Positions 19,584 to 32,855 of a stretch of DNA of 64,000 bases are shown piece by piece (the first letter of the stretch is position 1; every line of letters starts with the position of its first letter). Source of the stretch: Nitrosospira briensis (lineage in GTDB: Bacteria; Pseudomonadota; Gammaproteobacteria; Burkholderiales; Nitrosomonadaceae); the NCBI RefSeq assembly GCF_900115125.1, contig NZ_FOVJ01000002.1, positions 248,001 through 312,000 on the forward strand, read 5' to 3'. A model generated the notes under the pieces. That model did no database searches. It worked only from the letters and a program-made list of their open reading frames with translations, and was not told where the DNA came from. The position numbers and the translations under genes were made by a program.

Positions 19584-20849
19584 CTATTGCCGGATGTGCC
19601 CGTCACCCAGCACAACAAATTTCTGGCTGGTCAAGCCCTCCAGCCCTACCGGGCCGCGAGCGTGAATCTTGTCGGTAGAGATGCCGATTTCCGCGCCGAG
19701 ACCATACTCGAAACCGTCAGCGAAGCGGGTGGAGGCGTTCACCATCACTGAACTGGAATCCACCTCTCTCAAGAAGCGGCGGGCGCGTCCATAATCCTCA
19801 GTGATGATGGAATCGGTATGCTGCGAGCCATAAAAAGCAATATGCTCGATCGCCTGGTCCAGTCCGCTTACCACCCGCACACTCAGAATGGGCGCAAGAT
19901 ATTCTGTATGCCAATCTTCTTCCGTCGCTTCGCCCATCTCCTGGACAATGGCGCGAGAAGCCGCATCGCCGCGCAGTTCCACTCCCTTATCGAGATAAAT
20001 ATTGCACAGCCGAGGTAATATTTCCCCGGCGACGCCTTCATGCACCAGCAACGTTTCCATGGTGTTGCAAGTACCGTAGCGCTGGGTCTTGGCATTGTCG
20101 GCGACGCGAACCGCCTTTTCCAGGTCGGCCCCGTCATCAATGTAAACGTGGCAGACCCCGTGGAGATGCTTGATAACAGGGATACGCGCTTCGTTCGAGA
20201 TACGCTCGATCAGCCCTTTGCCGCCGCGCGGTACGATGACATCGACGAATTCCTTCATGGTGACGAGTTCGCCCACGGCTGCCCGGTCGGTGGTTTCAAT
20301 AACCTGAATTGCGGTTTCCGGCAATCCTGCGCCTTTCAACCCTTCCTTCACACACGCGGCAATAGCCTGATTACTGTGAATGGCTTCAGACCCCCCACGC
20401 AGTATCGCCGCATTGCCCGCCTTGAGGCATAATCCTGCGGCATCAGCAGTAACGTTGGGGCGCGCTTCGTAAATAATACCGACGACGCCCAGCGGCACGC
20501 GCATTTTTCCCACCTGTATTCCGGCAGGGCGGTATTTCAAATCGCTGATTTCCCCAACCGGGTCCGGCAGTGCGGCAATTTGCAGCAAGCCTTCGGCCAT
20601 GCTTGCGATACTTTTGGAAGTCAGCGTCAAACGGTCTACCATCGCCGTGTCCAGCCCCCGGGTTTTGGCGCTTTCCACATCCTTGGCGTTTGCAGCCAGC
20701 AACTGCTGCTCCTCGCGCTTGATAGCCTCCGCCATCAGGCTGAGCGCCTTATTCTTGGCCGCGGTTTCGGCTTTGGCGACCAGTCGTGATGCGGCGCGCG
20801 CTTCGCGTCCGATTGACTGCATGTAGGTCCTGATGTCGATAATGTCCAT
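19584..20849 (-). CDS. proA: Gamma-glutamyl phosphate reductase ProA
   Basis: ProA reduces gamma-glutamyl phosphate to glutamate semialdehyde with NADPH in proline synthesis. The protein (421 residues from ATG 20849) has the ALDH-like fold markers [24 protein letters not shown] and the catalytic-cysteine region [14 protein letters not shown]. It ends in the [13 protein letters not shown] block typical of ProA. AGGGAA lies 7 bases before ATG 20849, so the longer frame to 20870 is rejected. lpdA follows by 55 bases on the same strand. The proB partner is not in the window. Confidence 0.95.
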   Translation of the reverse strand: MDIIDIRTYMQSIGREARAASRLVAKAETAAKNKALSLMAEAIKREEQQLLAANAKDVESAKTRGLDTAMVDRLTLTSKSIASMAEGLLQIAALPDPVGEISDLKYRPAGIQVGKMRVPLGVVGIIYEARPNVTADAAGLCLKAGNAAILRGGSEAIHSNQAIAACVKEGLKGAGLPETAIQVIETTDRAAVGELVTMKEFVDVIVPRGGKGLIERISNEARIPVIKHLHGVCHVYIDDGADLEKAVRVADNAKTQRYGTCNTMETLLVHEGVAGEILPRLCNIYLDKGVELRGDAASRAIVQEMGEATEEDWHTEYLAPILSVRVVSGLDQAIEHIAFYGSQHTDSIITEDYGRARRFLREVDSSSVMVNASTRFADGFEYGLGAEIGISTDKIHARGPVGLEGLTSQKFVVLGDGHIRQ

Positions 20850-21010
20850 TTCACGTTCCCTTACGAACAATAATAATCGATGCGAGGTGTCAGCATCGGG
20901 ATAAGCTGGCGGATATGAGCGGTATTATCCATCCCGGCCAGCACGCAGTATCGGCACTATATCAGTGGAAGCGGGTATCGGACGAGGTACAAAGCATAAC
21001 ATTGTTGGCC

Positions 21011-21045
21011 TGGACTGGATTCCGCGTCACGCCCGAAATGACGAA
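21011..21045. repeat. Degenerate dispersed-repeat-like inverted element
   Basis: The stretch reads TGGATTCCGCG then TCACGCCCGAAATGACGA. It resembles the widespread bacterial dispersed palindrome of the type GGATTCCCGC...GCGGGAATGACG, in a decayed form. It lies in the 246-base gap between proA and holA. Only one copy was noticed in this window. Confidence 0.35.
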
Positions 21046-21095
21046 GTATCTTCAGCCGGTTAAATAATACTGAAACTCCAAAGCCGCCATTGTTG

Positions 21096-22106
21096 CTATG
21101 GCCTGGCAATCGCGAAACGCAACCCCAGCTGCAGCAATTCATCCCAGGCATCACCCTTCCCGATACCCTTGCTGATCCTGTCTATCTTCGATGCATGCAT
21201 CAATGCTGATACCAGCTGTTTAAGGGTAAGGCGCCTCGCCGCGCTTTCCATTGTCTTCTGTTGATCTCCCCATACCCTGAGCTCGTTCAATAGTTGCGAG
21301 ACCGGCTTCCCGGAGTCCAATCCTTTACGTACCAGGGCGAGCGAGCGAATCTGTCCGGCGAGCGTGTTGACGATCAAAGGCAAGGCAGTTCCCTCGCCCC
21401 GCAAGCCTTCCAGCATTCGAACATAACGCGCGGTTTCTCCTGCCATCATTGCAGCGGGCAATTTGAAAACATCATAGCGCGCAACATCCAGCACCGCATC
21501 CTTCACCTGATCGAAGGACAGCGTTCCCGCAGGATAAAGCAAGCCGAGCTTCTTGAGCTCCTGATAGGCTGCGAGCAGGTTGCCCTCCACCTTGTCTGCA
21601 AGAAATTGCAAGGTATCAGGAGCCGCATTTTGTCCTTGCATCTCCAGGCGCTGGCCTATCCATGCCGGTAGGCGCGCGCGCTCCACCGGAACGACCGGGA
21701 TCATTACTCCTGCGCCTTCGAGCGCTTTGAACCATTTCGTTGCAAACCCCTGCTTGTCGATTCTTGGCAGGGTAACGAGTGTGACGGTATCGGGAGGCAG
21801 CGAGCGGCAATATGCCTCTAAAACCGGACTGCCCTGGCTTCCCGGCTTGCCGGACGGAATCCGGATATCCATTATCCGGCGCTCGCCAAACAGGGACAGG
21901 CTGTTGCCGCGCTGTTGAAGATCTGCCCAATTGAAGTGATGGTCGATCGTAAAAATCTCCCGTTCGATGTGACCCGCGCGGTGCGCGGCGGCACGTATCA
22001 GATCGGCGGCCTCTATACTCAGTAGCAGCTCATCGCCAAATACAGCGTAGAGCGGCGCTAGCTGTTTTTGAAGATGCCGGGAAAGCTGTTCGGGTGCAAC
22101 ACGCAT
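21096..22106 (-). CDS. holA: DNA polymerase III delta subunit HolA
   Basis: Delta is the clamp-opening subunit of the DnaX clamp loader. The 336-residue protein has the family start (QLSRHLQKQLAPLYAVFGDE), the LPRIDKQGFATKWFKALE segment and the AGRTARY-like helical region. The C-terminal collar domain (DRISKGIGKGDAWDELLQL) is present. Length agrees with E. coli HolA (343). It starts 24 bases downstream of the lptE stop, and the order leuS-lptE-holA is the conserved gamma/betaproteobacterial arrangement, so the three are probably one operon. Confidence 0.94.
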   Translation of the reverse strand: MRVAPEQLSRHLQKQLAPLYAVFGDELLLSIEAADLIRAAAHRAGHIEREIFTIDHHFNWADLQQRGNSLSLFGERRIMDIRIPSGKPGSQGSPVLEAYCRSLPPDTVTLVTLPRIDKQGFATKWFKALEGAGVMIPVVPVERARLPAWIGQRLEMQGQNAAPDTLQFLADKVEGNLLAAYQELKKLGLLYPAGTLSFDQVKDAVLDVARYDVFKLPAAMMAGETARYVRMLEGLRGEGTALPLIVNTLAGQIRSLALVRKGLDSGKPVSQLLNELRVWGDQQKTMESAARRLTLKQLVSALMHASKIDRISKGIGKGDAWDELLQLGLRFAIARP

Positions 22107-22129
22107 GGATTAAGGACCGGGAGTAAGGA

Positions 22130-22657
22130 TTACAGTATGCGGGCGCCCGGGACCCGATACGGGAGGTCAGGAAATCCCGCTGTTTTCACCGCACTCAACC
22201 GCCTGACGATCTGTGCCGCGGAATCGTTTTGCATTTCCCGGACGAGCATCGCTTCCTCGCCCTCTTTCGCCACTACCTGGGCATCGGTATAAGGGAGAAT
22301 ACGATGCAGGACAATCTCATTGGTAGGGATGAGCTCCGTTCCCTTGGCATTCGTGAGACGAAAGGAGACGCGATAAAGCAATTCAAATTCCCGTACTCTC
22401 CCCCCCCCGGAAACCGACATGATCTGCCTGTTGTTCGTTACGCTGATAATTTCCAGTATGGCTTCTGCGTCTTTGGCTTTATCAACGATACGGGCATTGG
22501 TGCCACTCCGGATGAGACGCTTCAGGTCCGTACCAAGCGGGTGCCCTGCCGGCGAAGCAATATATAGCGTCTCAAACGGAAGCATTGCCGTGCCGCGTAG
22601 CTGAAAACCGCAGGCAGCGAGCAGGAAGCAGAATACAAGTGGCAAAATCTTTTTCAT
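22130..22657 (-). CDS. lptE: LPS-assembly lipoprotein LptE
   Basis: LptE plugs the LptD barrel and helps deliver LPS to the outer leaflet. From ATG 22657 the 175-residue protein starts MKKILPLVFCFLLAACGFQL, a lipoprotein signal peptide with lipobox LAAC. CGFQLRG after the acylated Cys is the LptE signature. GAGGG precedes this ATG, so the longer frame starting at 22705, which would overlap leuS, is not preferred. It lies between leuS and holA, while its partner lptD is 10 kb away on the other strand. Confidence 0.93.
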   Translation of the reverse strand: MKKILPLVFCFLLAACGFQLRGTAMLPFETLYIASPAGHPLGTDLKRLIRSGTNARIVDKAKDAEAILEIISVTNNRQIMSVSGGGRVREFELLYRVSFRLTNAKGTELIPTNEIVLHRILPYTDAQVVAKEGEEAMLVREMQNDSAAQIVRRLSAVKTAGFPDLPYRVPGARIL

Positions 22658-22697
22658 GAATAAACCCTCGCGTTCGAGTTGTTCCAGTGCTTTGTCT

Positions 22698-25403
<2,706 letters not shown>

Positions 25404-25576
25404 TTAAACGCTAATCGTTCCAGCCCCATGCAAAATGCGCCCGGAAAATTTAATTTAAAAACGACCGCACCTTGAAAAACAGGATGCTCGCAAGGCGATG
25501 CGGGCATATCGGACGCCGGCCATGCCGGAAGCACAGCGGGAGGAAACAGGATTTTTGTGTGGTGTTCGAAAAGGGC

Positions 25577-26947
25577 TCAGCGGATGATGAGAGTCAGCCT
25601 GAAATCCCCACGCAGCAGATTGAGCATAATGGAGTCTTCATGCCTTCGCAGGACCGCGAGAAATTCCTGCACCGACCGGACTTTTTTACGATTGGCGCCA
25701 ATTATGATATCGCCGGGCCGGAGGCCGTGCAGCCAGGCGGGACTGTTTGCATCTACTTTGGTCACCAGAACACCTTCAATTCTCCCTCGCGATGACCCGG
25801 TTTTTAGATTGGCGACCGTTGCACCGGCAAGCTGAGGCACCGTTTCCGCCTCGGTCCCCCGCTCATCGTGCGGCTTGGCAATCGTTACTTTGGTGGTGAT
25901 GGGCTTACCGTTCCTGATCAGCCCGAGATTCAGCGTTTCCCCCACAGGCATCAGTCCTATCTTGTTGCGCAGATCCACCGAATCCCTTATGGCCTTGCCG
26001 TTGACAGTCGTTATCACATCTCGTGGTTTTATACCCGCCTTTTCCGCTGGCGAATTGGGTTCAACAGTACTGATAATTGCGCCTGCGGTGGAAGTCAGCC
26101 CCAGGGATCCGGCCAGGTCATGGGTGATATCTTCACTGGTTGCGCCCAGCCGTCCGCGGCGGACCTCTCCGAAACGTACGATCTGATCCAGCACTGCCTT
26201 GACCATGACGCTGGGTACTGCAAAACCTATACCAACGTTGGCGCCAGTGGGCGCAACAATGGCTGTGTTGATACCGACCAGCTCTCCTTTGAGATTGACG
26301 AGGGCGCCCCCTGAATTGCCTGGATTGATGGATGCATCGGTCTGTATGAAATCCTCATAACCCTCGATGTCGATTCCGCTTCTTCCCAGCGCACTGACAA
26401 TGCCGGAAGTAACCGTCTGCCCCAGACCAAATGGATTGCCTATCGCAACCACGAAATCCCCCACATTGAGCAAATCGGAATCGCCCAGGCGCAGGGCCTG
26501 CAGGTTCTTTGCGTCTATTTTCAGCAACGCGATGTCGGTGCCAGGGTCCGTTCCCACCAGTTTCGCCTGAAACTGGCGTCTATCCTTGAGTGTGACAATA
26601 ACCTGCTGCGCATCCTTGATCACATGATAGTTGGTAATGACAAAACCTTGGCCTGCATCCACGATCACACCTGATCCGACACTCCGCTCAGGGCGCGCTG
26701 CTTGATCAGGAAGATTAAAAAAGTGACGGAAGAAAGGATCGCGAAACAAAGGATTTTCTTCAATGGCCGCGCGAGTATGTACCGAGATATTTACCACTGT
26801 CGGGGTAACGTCTTTTAGCATGGGCGCCAATGTGGGTAACCCGTTCTTGCCATCGCTGACAGGCACAGTCGAGTAGGCAGGCAACGCCACCGCCAGCAAA
26901 CCAATGAAAAGGGTTCGGAGTGAAATAAACCTGAATGATGTTTTCAT
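25577..26947 (-). CDS. Do-family periplasmic serine protease (DegQ/DegP/MucD type)
   Basis: This trimeric periplasmic protease/chaperone degrades misfolded proteins. The 456-residue protein has a signal peptide (cleaved near AYS) and a trypsin-like domain with the catalytic triad His108 (NYHVIKD), Asp138 (GTDIALLKI) and Ser212 (NPGNSGGALVN). Two PDZ domains follow (near residues 265-350 and 370-455). The linker after the signal is short, as in DegQ. It starts 40 bases downstream of the ttcA stop. No rseA/mucA-type genes are next to it. Confidence 0.94.
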   Translation of the reverse strand: MKTSFRFISLRTLFIGLLAVALPAYSTVPVSDGKNGLPTLAPMLKDVTPTVVNISVHTRAAIEENPLFRDPFFRHFFNLPDQAARPERSVGSGVIVDAGQGFVITNYHVIKDAQQVIVTLKDRRQFQAKLVGTDPGTDIALLKIDAKNLQALRLGDSDLLNVGDFVVAIGNPFGLGQTVTSGIVSALGRSGIDIEGYEDFIQTDASINPGNSGGALVNLKGELVGINTAIVAPTGANVGIGFAVPSVMVKAVLDQIVRFGEVRRGRLGATSEDITHDLAGSLGLTSTAGAIISTVEPNSPAEKAGIKPRDVITTVNGKAIRDSVDLRNKIGLMPVGETLNLGLIRNGKPITTKVTIAKPHDERGTEAETVPQLAGATVANLKTGSSRGRIEGVLVTKVDANSPAWLHGLRPGDIIIGANRKKVRSVQEFLAVLRRHEDSIMLNLLRGDFRLTLIIR

Positions 26948-26986
26948 CTATGTGCTCGCGAGTACTTTCACCGGATCGAGCCGGGC

Positions 26987-27892
26987 CTATCGGTTCAGCG
27001 CCGTGTCGAATTTCCGGCCCCCACCCAGGATCTCTTCCATCCCCAACTCGAATGTTTCGGGATCGAACGCTCTGTCGCCGTCCGCGACAGGTTCTGTTCC
27101 CGTCCTGAGTCCCCGGAAATCGTAAAGCGCGGGATCGGCCAAATGTGAAGGTTGAATATTCTGTAACGCAGTAAACATGGTTTCCAGCCTGCCAGGAAAT
27201 TTCTTATCCCATTGCTGCAACATTTCCTTCACTGCCTGGCGCTGGAGGTTTTTCTGCGATCCGCACAGATTGCAGGGAATGATGGGGAAATTCTCCATCT
27301 CGGCATAGGCTGCCAGATCTCTCTCCTTGCAGTAGGCAAGCGGACGGATCACGATGTGCTGTCCATTGTCGCTCACCAGCTTGGGCGGCATGGTTTTTAA
27401 CTTGCCGCCGTAGAACAGGTTGAGAAACAAGGTTTCGAGAATATCGTCGCGATGATGCCCCAGCGCGATTTTGGTCGCGCCCAACTCGCCGGCGACACGG
27501 TACAGCACCCCGCGCCGCAAGCGCGAACAGAGGCTGCATGTCGTTTTACCTTCCGGTATGACCCGCTTTACCACGCTATAAGTATCCTGTTCGACAATGC
27601 GGAAAGGCATATCGATGGCTGAAAGGTATTCCGGTAATACGTGTTCGGGAAAGCCGGGCTGCTTCTGATCCAGGTTCACTGCGACCAATTCAAACTGTAA
27701 TGGCGCGTGAGCTTGGAGATTGCGCAGAATATCGAGTAGCGCATAGCTGTCCTTGCCTCCGGAAAGACAAACCATCACCCGATCCCCGGGTTCGATCATA
27801 TTGAAATCGGAAATAGCCGCTCCGACAAGGCGCCTCAACCGCTTGTGCAGTTTGTTGGCGTTATGCTGCTCTTTTCTGGGCGCTATTCCCAT
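26987..27892 (-). CDS. ttcA: tRNA 2-thiocytidine synthetase TtcA
   Basis: TtcA thiolates cytidine 32 of certain tRNAs. It shows the PP-loop [10 protein letters not shown] near residue 47, the [10 protein letters not shown] pair of cysteines for the iron-sulfur cluster and a further Cys in [25 protein letters not shown] is also a family landmark. The frame is open to a TTG at 27928, but ATG 27892 (MGIAPRKEQ) matches the family start and is chosen. Length, 301 residues, is normal. Confidence 0.95.
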   Translation of the reverse strand: MGIAPRKEQHNANKLHKRLRRLVGAAISDFNMIEPGDRVMVCLSGGKDSYALLDILRNLQAHAPLQFELVAVNLDQKQPGFPEHVLPEYLSAIDMPFRIVEQDTYSVVKRVIPEGKTTCSLCSRLRRGVLYRVAGELGATKIALGHHRDDILETLFLNLFYGGKLKTMPPKLVSDNGQHIVIRPLAYCKERDLAAYAEMENFPIIPCNLCGSQKNLQRQAVKEMLQQWDKKFPGRLETMFTALQNIQPSHLADPALYDFRGLRTGTEPVADGDRAFDPETFELGMEEILGGGRKFDTALNR

Positions 27893-28290
27893 TGCGATCT
27901 CGTTCTTTAATAAGTTTACCGGGGACAAAGCCGAAACGCTGAAAGATCAGCATTCGTTCCGGCAAGGGCATTTTCCCAGATTGGGCGCCATTTGGATACA
28001 GTCCTTACGGTAACACAGGTCTTGGCTGTTCCGAAGATGGCGCAATCTCATGGCGGGTAAGACGTGCTCTGCATCACATGAAACGATGGGCATGCCATAT
28101 ATACGTAAAACATATAAGCAAATGAAATGATATTAGTTTCAATTATAAGGGATGGCTGGTACTTTTCGTTTGTCTGTATTGCGCACCAAGGGAAATAGAT
28201 ACCTGCCGCTTCGAATATTGCCGATTCGGAAGAAGAGTACTTTACATCGATATCTGACGGCAAACCGGAGGGGCGATTCAGGAGAGGGGA
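27893..28290. other. Intergenic region between divergent ttcA and the sulfate/porin operon
   Basis: About 400 bases without a supported gene. The last 200 bases before 28291 are AT-rich, with ATATATACGT, AACATATAAG and AATTATAAGG runs where a promoter and activator sites for the downstream sulfate operon would be expected. I could not define a confident -35/-10 pair or a CysB-type site. Confidence 0.5.
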
Positions 28291-29898
28291 ATGAAATTTT
28301 ATCCGGGGATAACGCTTGCCTCCGCAATTACGCTATTTACCGCGGGTTCGATACAAGCAGATGTAAACATCAGGAAATTTGAAGAATTCCAGATGAGCAA
28401 ACAGGAAGCTGGAATTGTTCAGAGCGACGTACGCATCAAGATTGCGGAATCCGAAACTGCCGGGAAAAACAATAGACCCGCCACTGCCAAAACGCCTGCG
28501 AAAGAACCGGAAAAAGAATCCACAAGCTATTTCAGGCCGGCCAGTAGTTACTCCACTCAACCGGAGTCTGATCCGCCCAGATACGTGCGCAATCTGAGCA
28601 AGACAGGTATCGAGGCATTCAAGGATATTACCTGGCTGGATGTTGGCCTAGATCATCGAACTCGTTACGAATTTCGCAGTAACGATATAAGGCGCACCGA
28701 CTTGGGGCTCGATCAGCCCTTTCTGCTGCGCTCGCGCGCATATGTCGGGATACGGGAAATCATTGACCCGCTGCGCGGCGCGGTCGAGTTTCAGGATTCG
28801 CGGCGCTACAACGGCAGTTTTCCGCATGACGACCGTGATTTCAATGATCATGAATTGATCCAGGCGTATGGCGAACTCTACTTCAAAAGCGCACTGGGTG
28901 AAGACCCGCGGAAACAACACCGTCCACTCAGGTTTCGTGTAGGCCGCATGGCCTATGAAGCTCTGGACCGGCGCCTGCTCGGCCGGAATGAATGGCGTAA
29001 TACCACGAATACCTTCGAAGGTTTTCGCCTGAATCTGGGCCAGGAAGTGAATGACTGGGAACTCGATTTATGGGCGTACCAGCCTGTGAAGCGTCTGCTC
29101 ACCGATTTTGACGCGCGCATCGAGAACCAGTGGTTCTACGGCGTAATCGGACACTGGCGCAAGTGGTCTGACTTCATCACGCTCCAGCCCTATTACATGG
29201 GCCTCACGCAGGACGGCAGCAAGACAGGCCAGACGGATCGCCATATTCACGCTCCCGCCCTGCGGGGTTACGGCAAGATAAGTGATACCGGCCTGGACTT
29301 TGATTTTAACCTGATCTATCAGTTCGGCCGGAATGGTACGCAGGAACATGAGGCGCATGCGTATACCACCGAGGTGGGATATACCTTTAAGCACAGCTGG
29401 AAACCTCGTATCAGTGCATTTTATGGCTATGCGACCGGTGATCGTAATCCCAATGACAATGTGAACAATCGCTTCGAGCGGTTCTTCGGCTTTGCGCGGC
29501 CCTGGTCCGCGGACGACTACATCGTTTTCGAAAATATCAAGACCCCCAAGATCAAGCTCGAGTTTCAGCCGGCCAAGGACTTGCGTATAGATGGGGGTTA
29601 CAGCTGGTTTTGGCTCGCCAGCAGTACCGATCGCTTCAACAATCTCCTTGATGGCAATACCAGCGCCGTTCCCAATCCTGGTTTCAATCGCGATGTTACC
29701 GGAAACAGCGATGATTTCATCGGCCATTCCGTTGATATCCGTGCGCGCTACAAGCTTGCGAAGCACATCGACACAACCGTGGGTTACTCACATTTTACCA
29801 GCGGCGAATTCACCCGTAACCGGCAGATAGCAGCGCTCGGCAGGAGCCCCGGGAGGTCCGATTTTTTTTACGTCGAAGTCGTCGTCAGTGCCTTTTGA
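28291..29898 (+). CDS. Alginate-export (AlgE-like) family outer-membrane barrel
   Basis: The 535-residue protein begins with a signal peptide (ending SIQA). A charged, Lys/Pro-rich linker of about 90 residues leads to an alginate-export-type beta-barrel: LDVGLDHRTRYEFRSND, LLRSRAYVGIRE, then repeated amphipathic strands ending in aromatic residues up to YVEVVVSAF. The C-terminal Phe is the usual barrel sorting signal. Proteins of this family are anion-selective outer-membrane channels; only some export alginate. No alginate genes are near. The gene stands 39 bases ahead of the sulfate-binding protein gene, so an outer-membrane route for sulfate or a related anion is plausible. AGGAGAGGGG precedes the ATG. 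Confidence 0.82.
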   Translation: MKFYPGITLASAITLFTAGSIQADVNIRKFEEFQMSKQEAGIVQSDVRIKIAESETAGKNNRPATAKTPAKEPEKESTSYFRPASSYSTQPESDPPRYVRNLSKTGIEAFKDITWLDVGLDHRTRYEFRSNDIRRTDLGLDQPFLLRSRAYVGIREIIDPLRGAVEFQDSRRYNGSFPHDDRDFNDHELIQAYGELYFKSALGEDPRKQHRPLRFRVGRMAYEALDRRLLGRNEWRNTTNTFEGFRLNLGQEVNDWELDLWAYQPVKRLLTDFDARIENQWFYGVIGHWRKWSDFITLQPYYMGLTQDGSKTGQTDRHIHAPALRGYGKISDTGLDFDFNLIYQFGRNGTQEHEAHAYTTEVGYTFKHSWKPRISAFYGYATGDRNPNDNVNNRFERFFGFARPWSADDYIVFENIKTPKIKLEFQPAKDLRIDGGYSWFWLASSTDRFNNLLDGNTSAVPNPGFNRDVTGNSDDFIGHSVDIRARYKLAKHIDTTVGYSHFTSGEFTRNRQIAALGRSPGRSDFFYVEVVVSAF

Positions 29899-29937
29899 GC
29901 GCCTATTTATAACTTCACATTCGACCAGAGGAAGAAT

Positions 29938-30939
29938 ATGAAAATAAAAGCACGGTTTATTCCAAGTCTTATAGCCGCAACTCTCCTGATCGGCGGAAAC
30001 GTTTGGGCCGACAGGACCCTGTTGAATGTTTCCTATGATCCTACGCGTGAACTTTACCAGGAGGTCAACACTGCGTTCGTGAAACATTGGGAAGAAAAGA
30101 CCAGGGAAAAGGTATCCATCAAGCAGTCACACGGCGGTTCCGGCAAACAGGCGCGGTCGGTCATCGATGGTCTTGAGGCCGATGTCGTGACTCTTGCTCT
30201 GGCCAACGACATTGATGCTATCGCGGAAAAGGCGAGACTGCTGCCAGAGGGCTGGCAAAAGCGCTTGCCGCACAACAGCACGCCCTACACTTCCACGATC
30301 GTTCTATTGGTGCGTAAAGGCAATCCCAAGAAAATCAAGGACTGGGACGATCTGGCGAGACCTGGGGTGGCGGTGATCACGCCCAACCCCAAAACATCCG
30401 GTGGAGCGCGATGGAATTATCTGGCTGCGTGGGAATACGGAAAACGGAATTATGACGGGGATGCAAAGGCAAAGGAATTCGTCGCCCAGATTTATAAAAA
30501 TGTTCCTGTGCTGGATTCCGGCGCACGCGGTTCGACCACGACTTTCGTGGAACGCGGCATAGGGGACGTCTTTATCTCTTGGGAGAATGAGGCGTTTCTT
30601 GCAATCAAGGAGCTCGGCCCCGGCAAGTTCGAGATCGTGGCCCCTTCAATCAGCATTCTTGCGGAGCCACCGGTCGCGGTGATAGACAAAGTCGTCGATA
30701 AAAAGGGTACCCGCGATATCGCCGAGGCCTATCTCCAGTATCTTTATTCCGATCGCGGCCAGGAAATCGCCGCCAGGAATTTCTACCGCCCGGCCAATGC
30801 CAAGATTGCCGCCAAGTATGCGAATCAACTGCCCGCCATCAAACTATTCACCATCGATGACGCATTTGGCGGCTGGAAAAACGCGCACAAGCTTCACTTT
30901 GCCGACGGAGGCACCTTTGACCAGATCTATAAGCAGTGA
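29938..30939 (+). CDS. sbp: Sulfate ABC transporter substrate-binding protein
   Basis: This periplasmic sulfate/thiosulfate binder feeds CysTWA. The 333-residue protein has a signal peptide (cleaved near VWA) and the family blocks [27 protein letters not shown] and [29 protein letters not shown] and [11 protein letters not shown] complete the ligand pocket. AGGAAG precedes the ATG. Whether it is Sbp or CysP in the strict sense cannot be settled by eye. It is followed by cysT, cysW and cysA. Confidence 0.93.
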   Translation: MKIKARFIPSLIAATLLIGGNVWADRTLLNVSYDPTRELYQEVNTAFVKHWEEKTREKVSIKQSHGGSGKQARSVIDGLEADVVTLALANDIDAIAEKARLLPEGWQKRLPHNSTPYTSTIVLLVRKGNPKKIKDWDDLARPGVAVITPNPKTSGGARWNYLAAWEYGKRNYDGDAKAKEFVAQIYKNVPVLDSGARGSTTTFVERGIGDVFISWENEAFLAIKELGPGKFEIVAPSISILAEPPVAVIDKVVDKKGTRDIAEAYLQYLYSDRGQEIAARNFYRPANAKIAAKYANQLPAIKLFTIDDAFGGWKNAHKLHFADGGTFDQIYKQ

Positions 30940-31030
30940 GATGGGCGTGACTGGGCCATATGGCCTCGTAACCGGGAAAAGACAATCCGGCATGCTGAGG
31001 TTTTGGATGAGTTTGACAGGAGAACAGAAA

Positions 31031-31120
31031 ATGAGCATTCCTGCGGAAAAAGAAAAGGATGAATTGGGGCACATTCAAGACACCACCGATTACGAGCTGC
31101 AACGGCGGAAGACGAGGTAG
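31031..31120 (+). CDS. Possible 29-residue protein between sbp and cysT
   Basis: An ATG at 31031, preceded by GGAGAACAG, opens a 29-codon frame ending TAG at 31118-31120, ten bases before cysT. The peptide (starting MSIPAEKEKDELG) is highly charged and soluble-looking. The same frame is open from an ATG at 30941, two bases after the sbp stop, which would give 60 residues. No family recognised. The 190-base gap between sbp and cysT is large for this operon and otherwise empty. Confidence is low because so short a frame can arise by chance. Confidence 0.35.
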   Translation: MSIPAEKEKDELGHIQDTTDYELQRRKTR

Positions 31121-31129
31121 GGGTTCAAG

Positions 31130-31966
31130 ATGTATACGTTCAAGAAACACAGTGTTCTGCCGGGATTCAACCTGGCGCTCGGATTCACTGTGGTTTATCT
31201 GAGCCTGATCGTGCTGATTCCGCTCTCTGCGGCATTCGTTCGAACGGCCACGCTAAGCTGGCCCGAATTCTGGAATATCGTGACGACGCCAAGAGTCATG
31301 GCCTCGTACAGGCTGACATTCGGTGCGTCATTTGCAGCCGCCCTCGTCAATGCGATATTTGGAGTTCTGGTCGCATGGGTGCTGGTACGTTACCACTTTC
31401 CCGGAAAAAAACTGGTGGACGCACTGGTGGATCTCCCGTTTGCGCTGCCAACAGCGGTCGCCGGCATTGCACTGACTGCACTTTATGCAGGCAATGGCTG
31501 GATCGGGCAATATTTCGAACCCTGGGGCATAAGGATCGCATTCACGCCCATCGGCGTTTTTGTAGCGCTGACTTTTATAGGATTGCCCTTTGTGGTACGA
31601 ACGGTTCAGCCGGTACTGGAGGACATCGAGTCTGAACTGGAGGAGGCGGCGGCAACGCTGGGCGCGAACCGCTTGCAAACCTTTTCGCGGGTGATTTTTC
31701 CCACACTTTTTCCGGCATTGGCAACCGGTTTTGCGCTTGCCTTTGCCCGCGCAGTTGGGGAATACGGCTCGGTTATTTTCATCGCAGGTAATATGCCGAT
31801 GATTTCCGAAATCACACCTCTTCTGATCATCACGAAGCTTGAGCAGTACGACTATGCGGGCGCCACGGCGCTGGCGGTAGTAATGCTCGTCATTTCTTTT
31901 GTGATGCTCCTTATCATCAACTTGCTGCAATGGTGGAGCCGCCGCCGGAGCGCATCGGTGGTATGA
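31130..31966 (+). CDS. cysT: Sulfate ABC transporter permease CysT (CysU)
   Basis: This inner-membrane half of the sulfate channel has 278 residues and about six to seven hydrophobic helices. The ABC-permease EAA loop reads [42 protein letters not shown] is a family block. GGGG lies just before the start codon. It pairs with CysW to form the channel and is energised by CysA; the gene order sbp-cysT-cysW-cysA is the classical one. Confidence 0.95.
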   Translation: MYTFKKHSVLPGFNLALGFTVVYLSLIVLIPLSAAFVRTATLSWPEFWNIVTTPRVMASYRLTFGASFAAALVNAIFGVLVAWVLVRYHFPGKKLVDALVDLPFALPTAVAGIALTALYAGNGWIGQYFEPWGIRIAFTPIGVFVALTFIGLPFVVRTVQPVLEDIESELEEAAATLGANRLQTFSRVIFPTLFPALATGFALAFARAVGEYGSVIFIAGNMPMISEITPLLIITKLEQYDYAGATALAVVMLVISFVMLLIINLLQWWSRRRSASVV

Positions 31967-31982
31967 GCATGAGGATATTCCG

Positions 31983-32855
31983 ATGACTGCTATTGCTCTT
32001 CCGGCGTCCTCCGTTGCGGCTCGCTCGCGACCTATCGAAGAACCCGCCTGGGTACGCTGGGCTCTGATCGGTCTGGCGCTGGCCTTTCTGACGCTCTTCC
32101 TCTTTATACCGCTGATCTCGGTTTTCTACGAGGCGCTCAAGAAAGGGTGGGGGGTTTATATCGCCGCCATTACCGAGCCGGATGCCCTGTCCGCCATTCA
32201 GCTCACGCTAACCGCTGCGGCAATCGCGGTCCCGCTTAACCTGATATTTGGCATAGCGGCGGCGTGGGCGATAGCCAAGTTTGAATTCCGGGGCAAGAAC
32301 CTGTTGATTACGCTCATCGATCTGCCGTTTTCCGTTTCGCCGGTGGTGTCAGGACTGATCTACGTGCTTATTTTCGGTTTACAGGGTTGGCTAGGACCAT
32401 GGCTGGCGGAACACGATATCAAGATCATCTTTGCCGTGCCCGGCATTGTGCTCGCCACCATATTTGTTACAGTTCCCTTCATCGCACGAGAGCTGATTCC
32501 CTTGATGCAATCCCAGGGAACCGAAGAGGAAGAAGCGGCTGTGGTACTCGGGGCGAACGGCTGGCAAATATTCTTCCGCGTAACGCTTCCCAATATCAAA
32601 TGGGGTTTACTGTACGGCACTATTCTCTGCAACGCGCGAGCAATGGGAGAATTTGGCGCGGTGTCGGTAGTGTCCGGCCACATTCGCGGCAGTACCAATA
32701 CCATCCCGCTTCACGTCGAGATTCTTTATAACGAATATAACTTCGCAGCGGCCTTCGCGGTGGCGTCCCTGTTGGCGATGCTCGCTCTGGTCACACTCGC
32801 GCTGAAAACTCTCATTGGATCAAGGCAAAATAAGGGAAAAGCCGATGAGCATTGA
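31983..32855 (+). CDS. cysW: Sulfate ABC transporter permease CysW
   Basis: This second membrane subunit of the sulfate importer has 290 residues and hydrophobic helices throughout. The EAA loop [23 protein letters not shown] and the family blocks [19 protein letters not shown] and [18 protein letters not shown] are visible. GAGGATATTCCG precedes ATG 31983, 16 bases after the cysT stop. Its last 11 bases overlap the start of cysA at 32845, indicating translational coupling. Confidence 0.95.
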   Translation: MTAIALPASSVAARSRPIEEPAWVRWALIGLALAFLTLFLFIPLISVFYEALKKGWGVYIAAITEPDALSAIQLTLTAAAIAVPLNLIFGIAAAWAIAKFEFRGKNLLITLIDLPFSVSPVVSGLIYVLIFGLQGWLGPWLAEHDIKIIFAVPGIVLATIFVTVPFIARELIPLMQSQGTEEEEAAVVLGANGWQIFFRVTLPNIKWGLLYGTILCNARAMGEFGAVSVVSGHIRGSTNTIPLHVEILYNEYNFAAAFAVASLLAMLALVTLALKTLIGSRQNKGKADEH

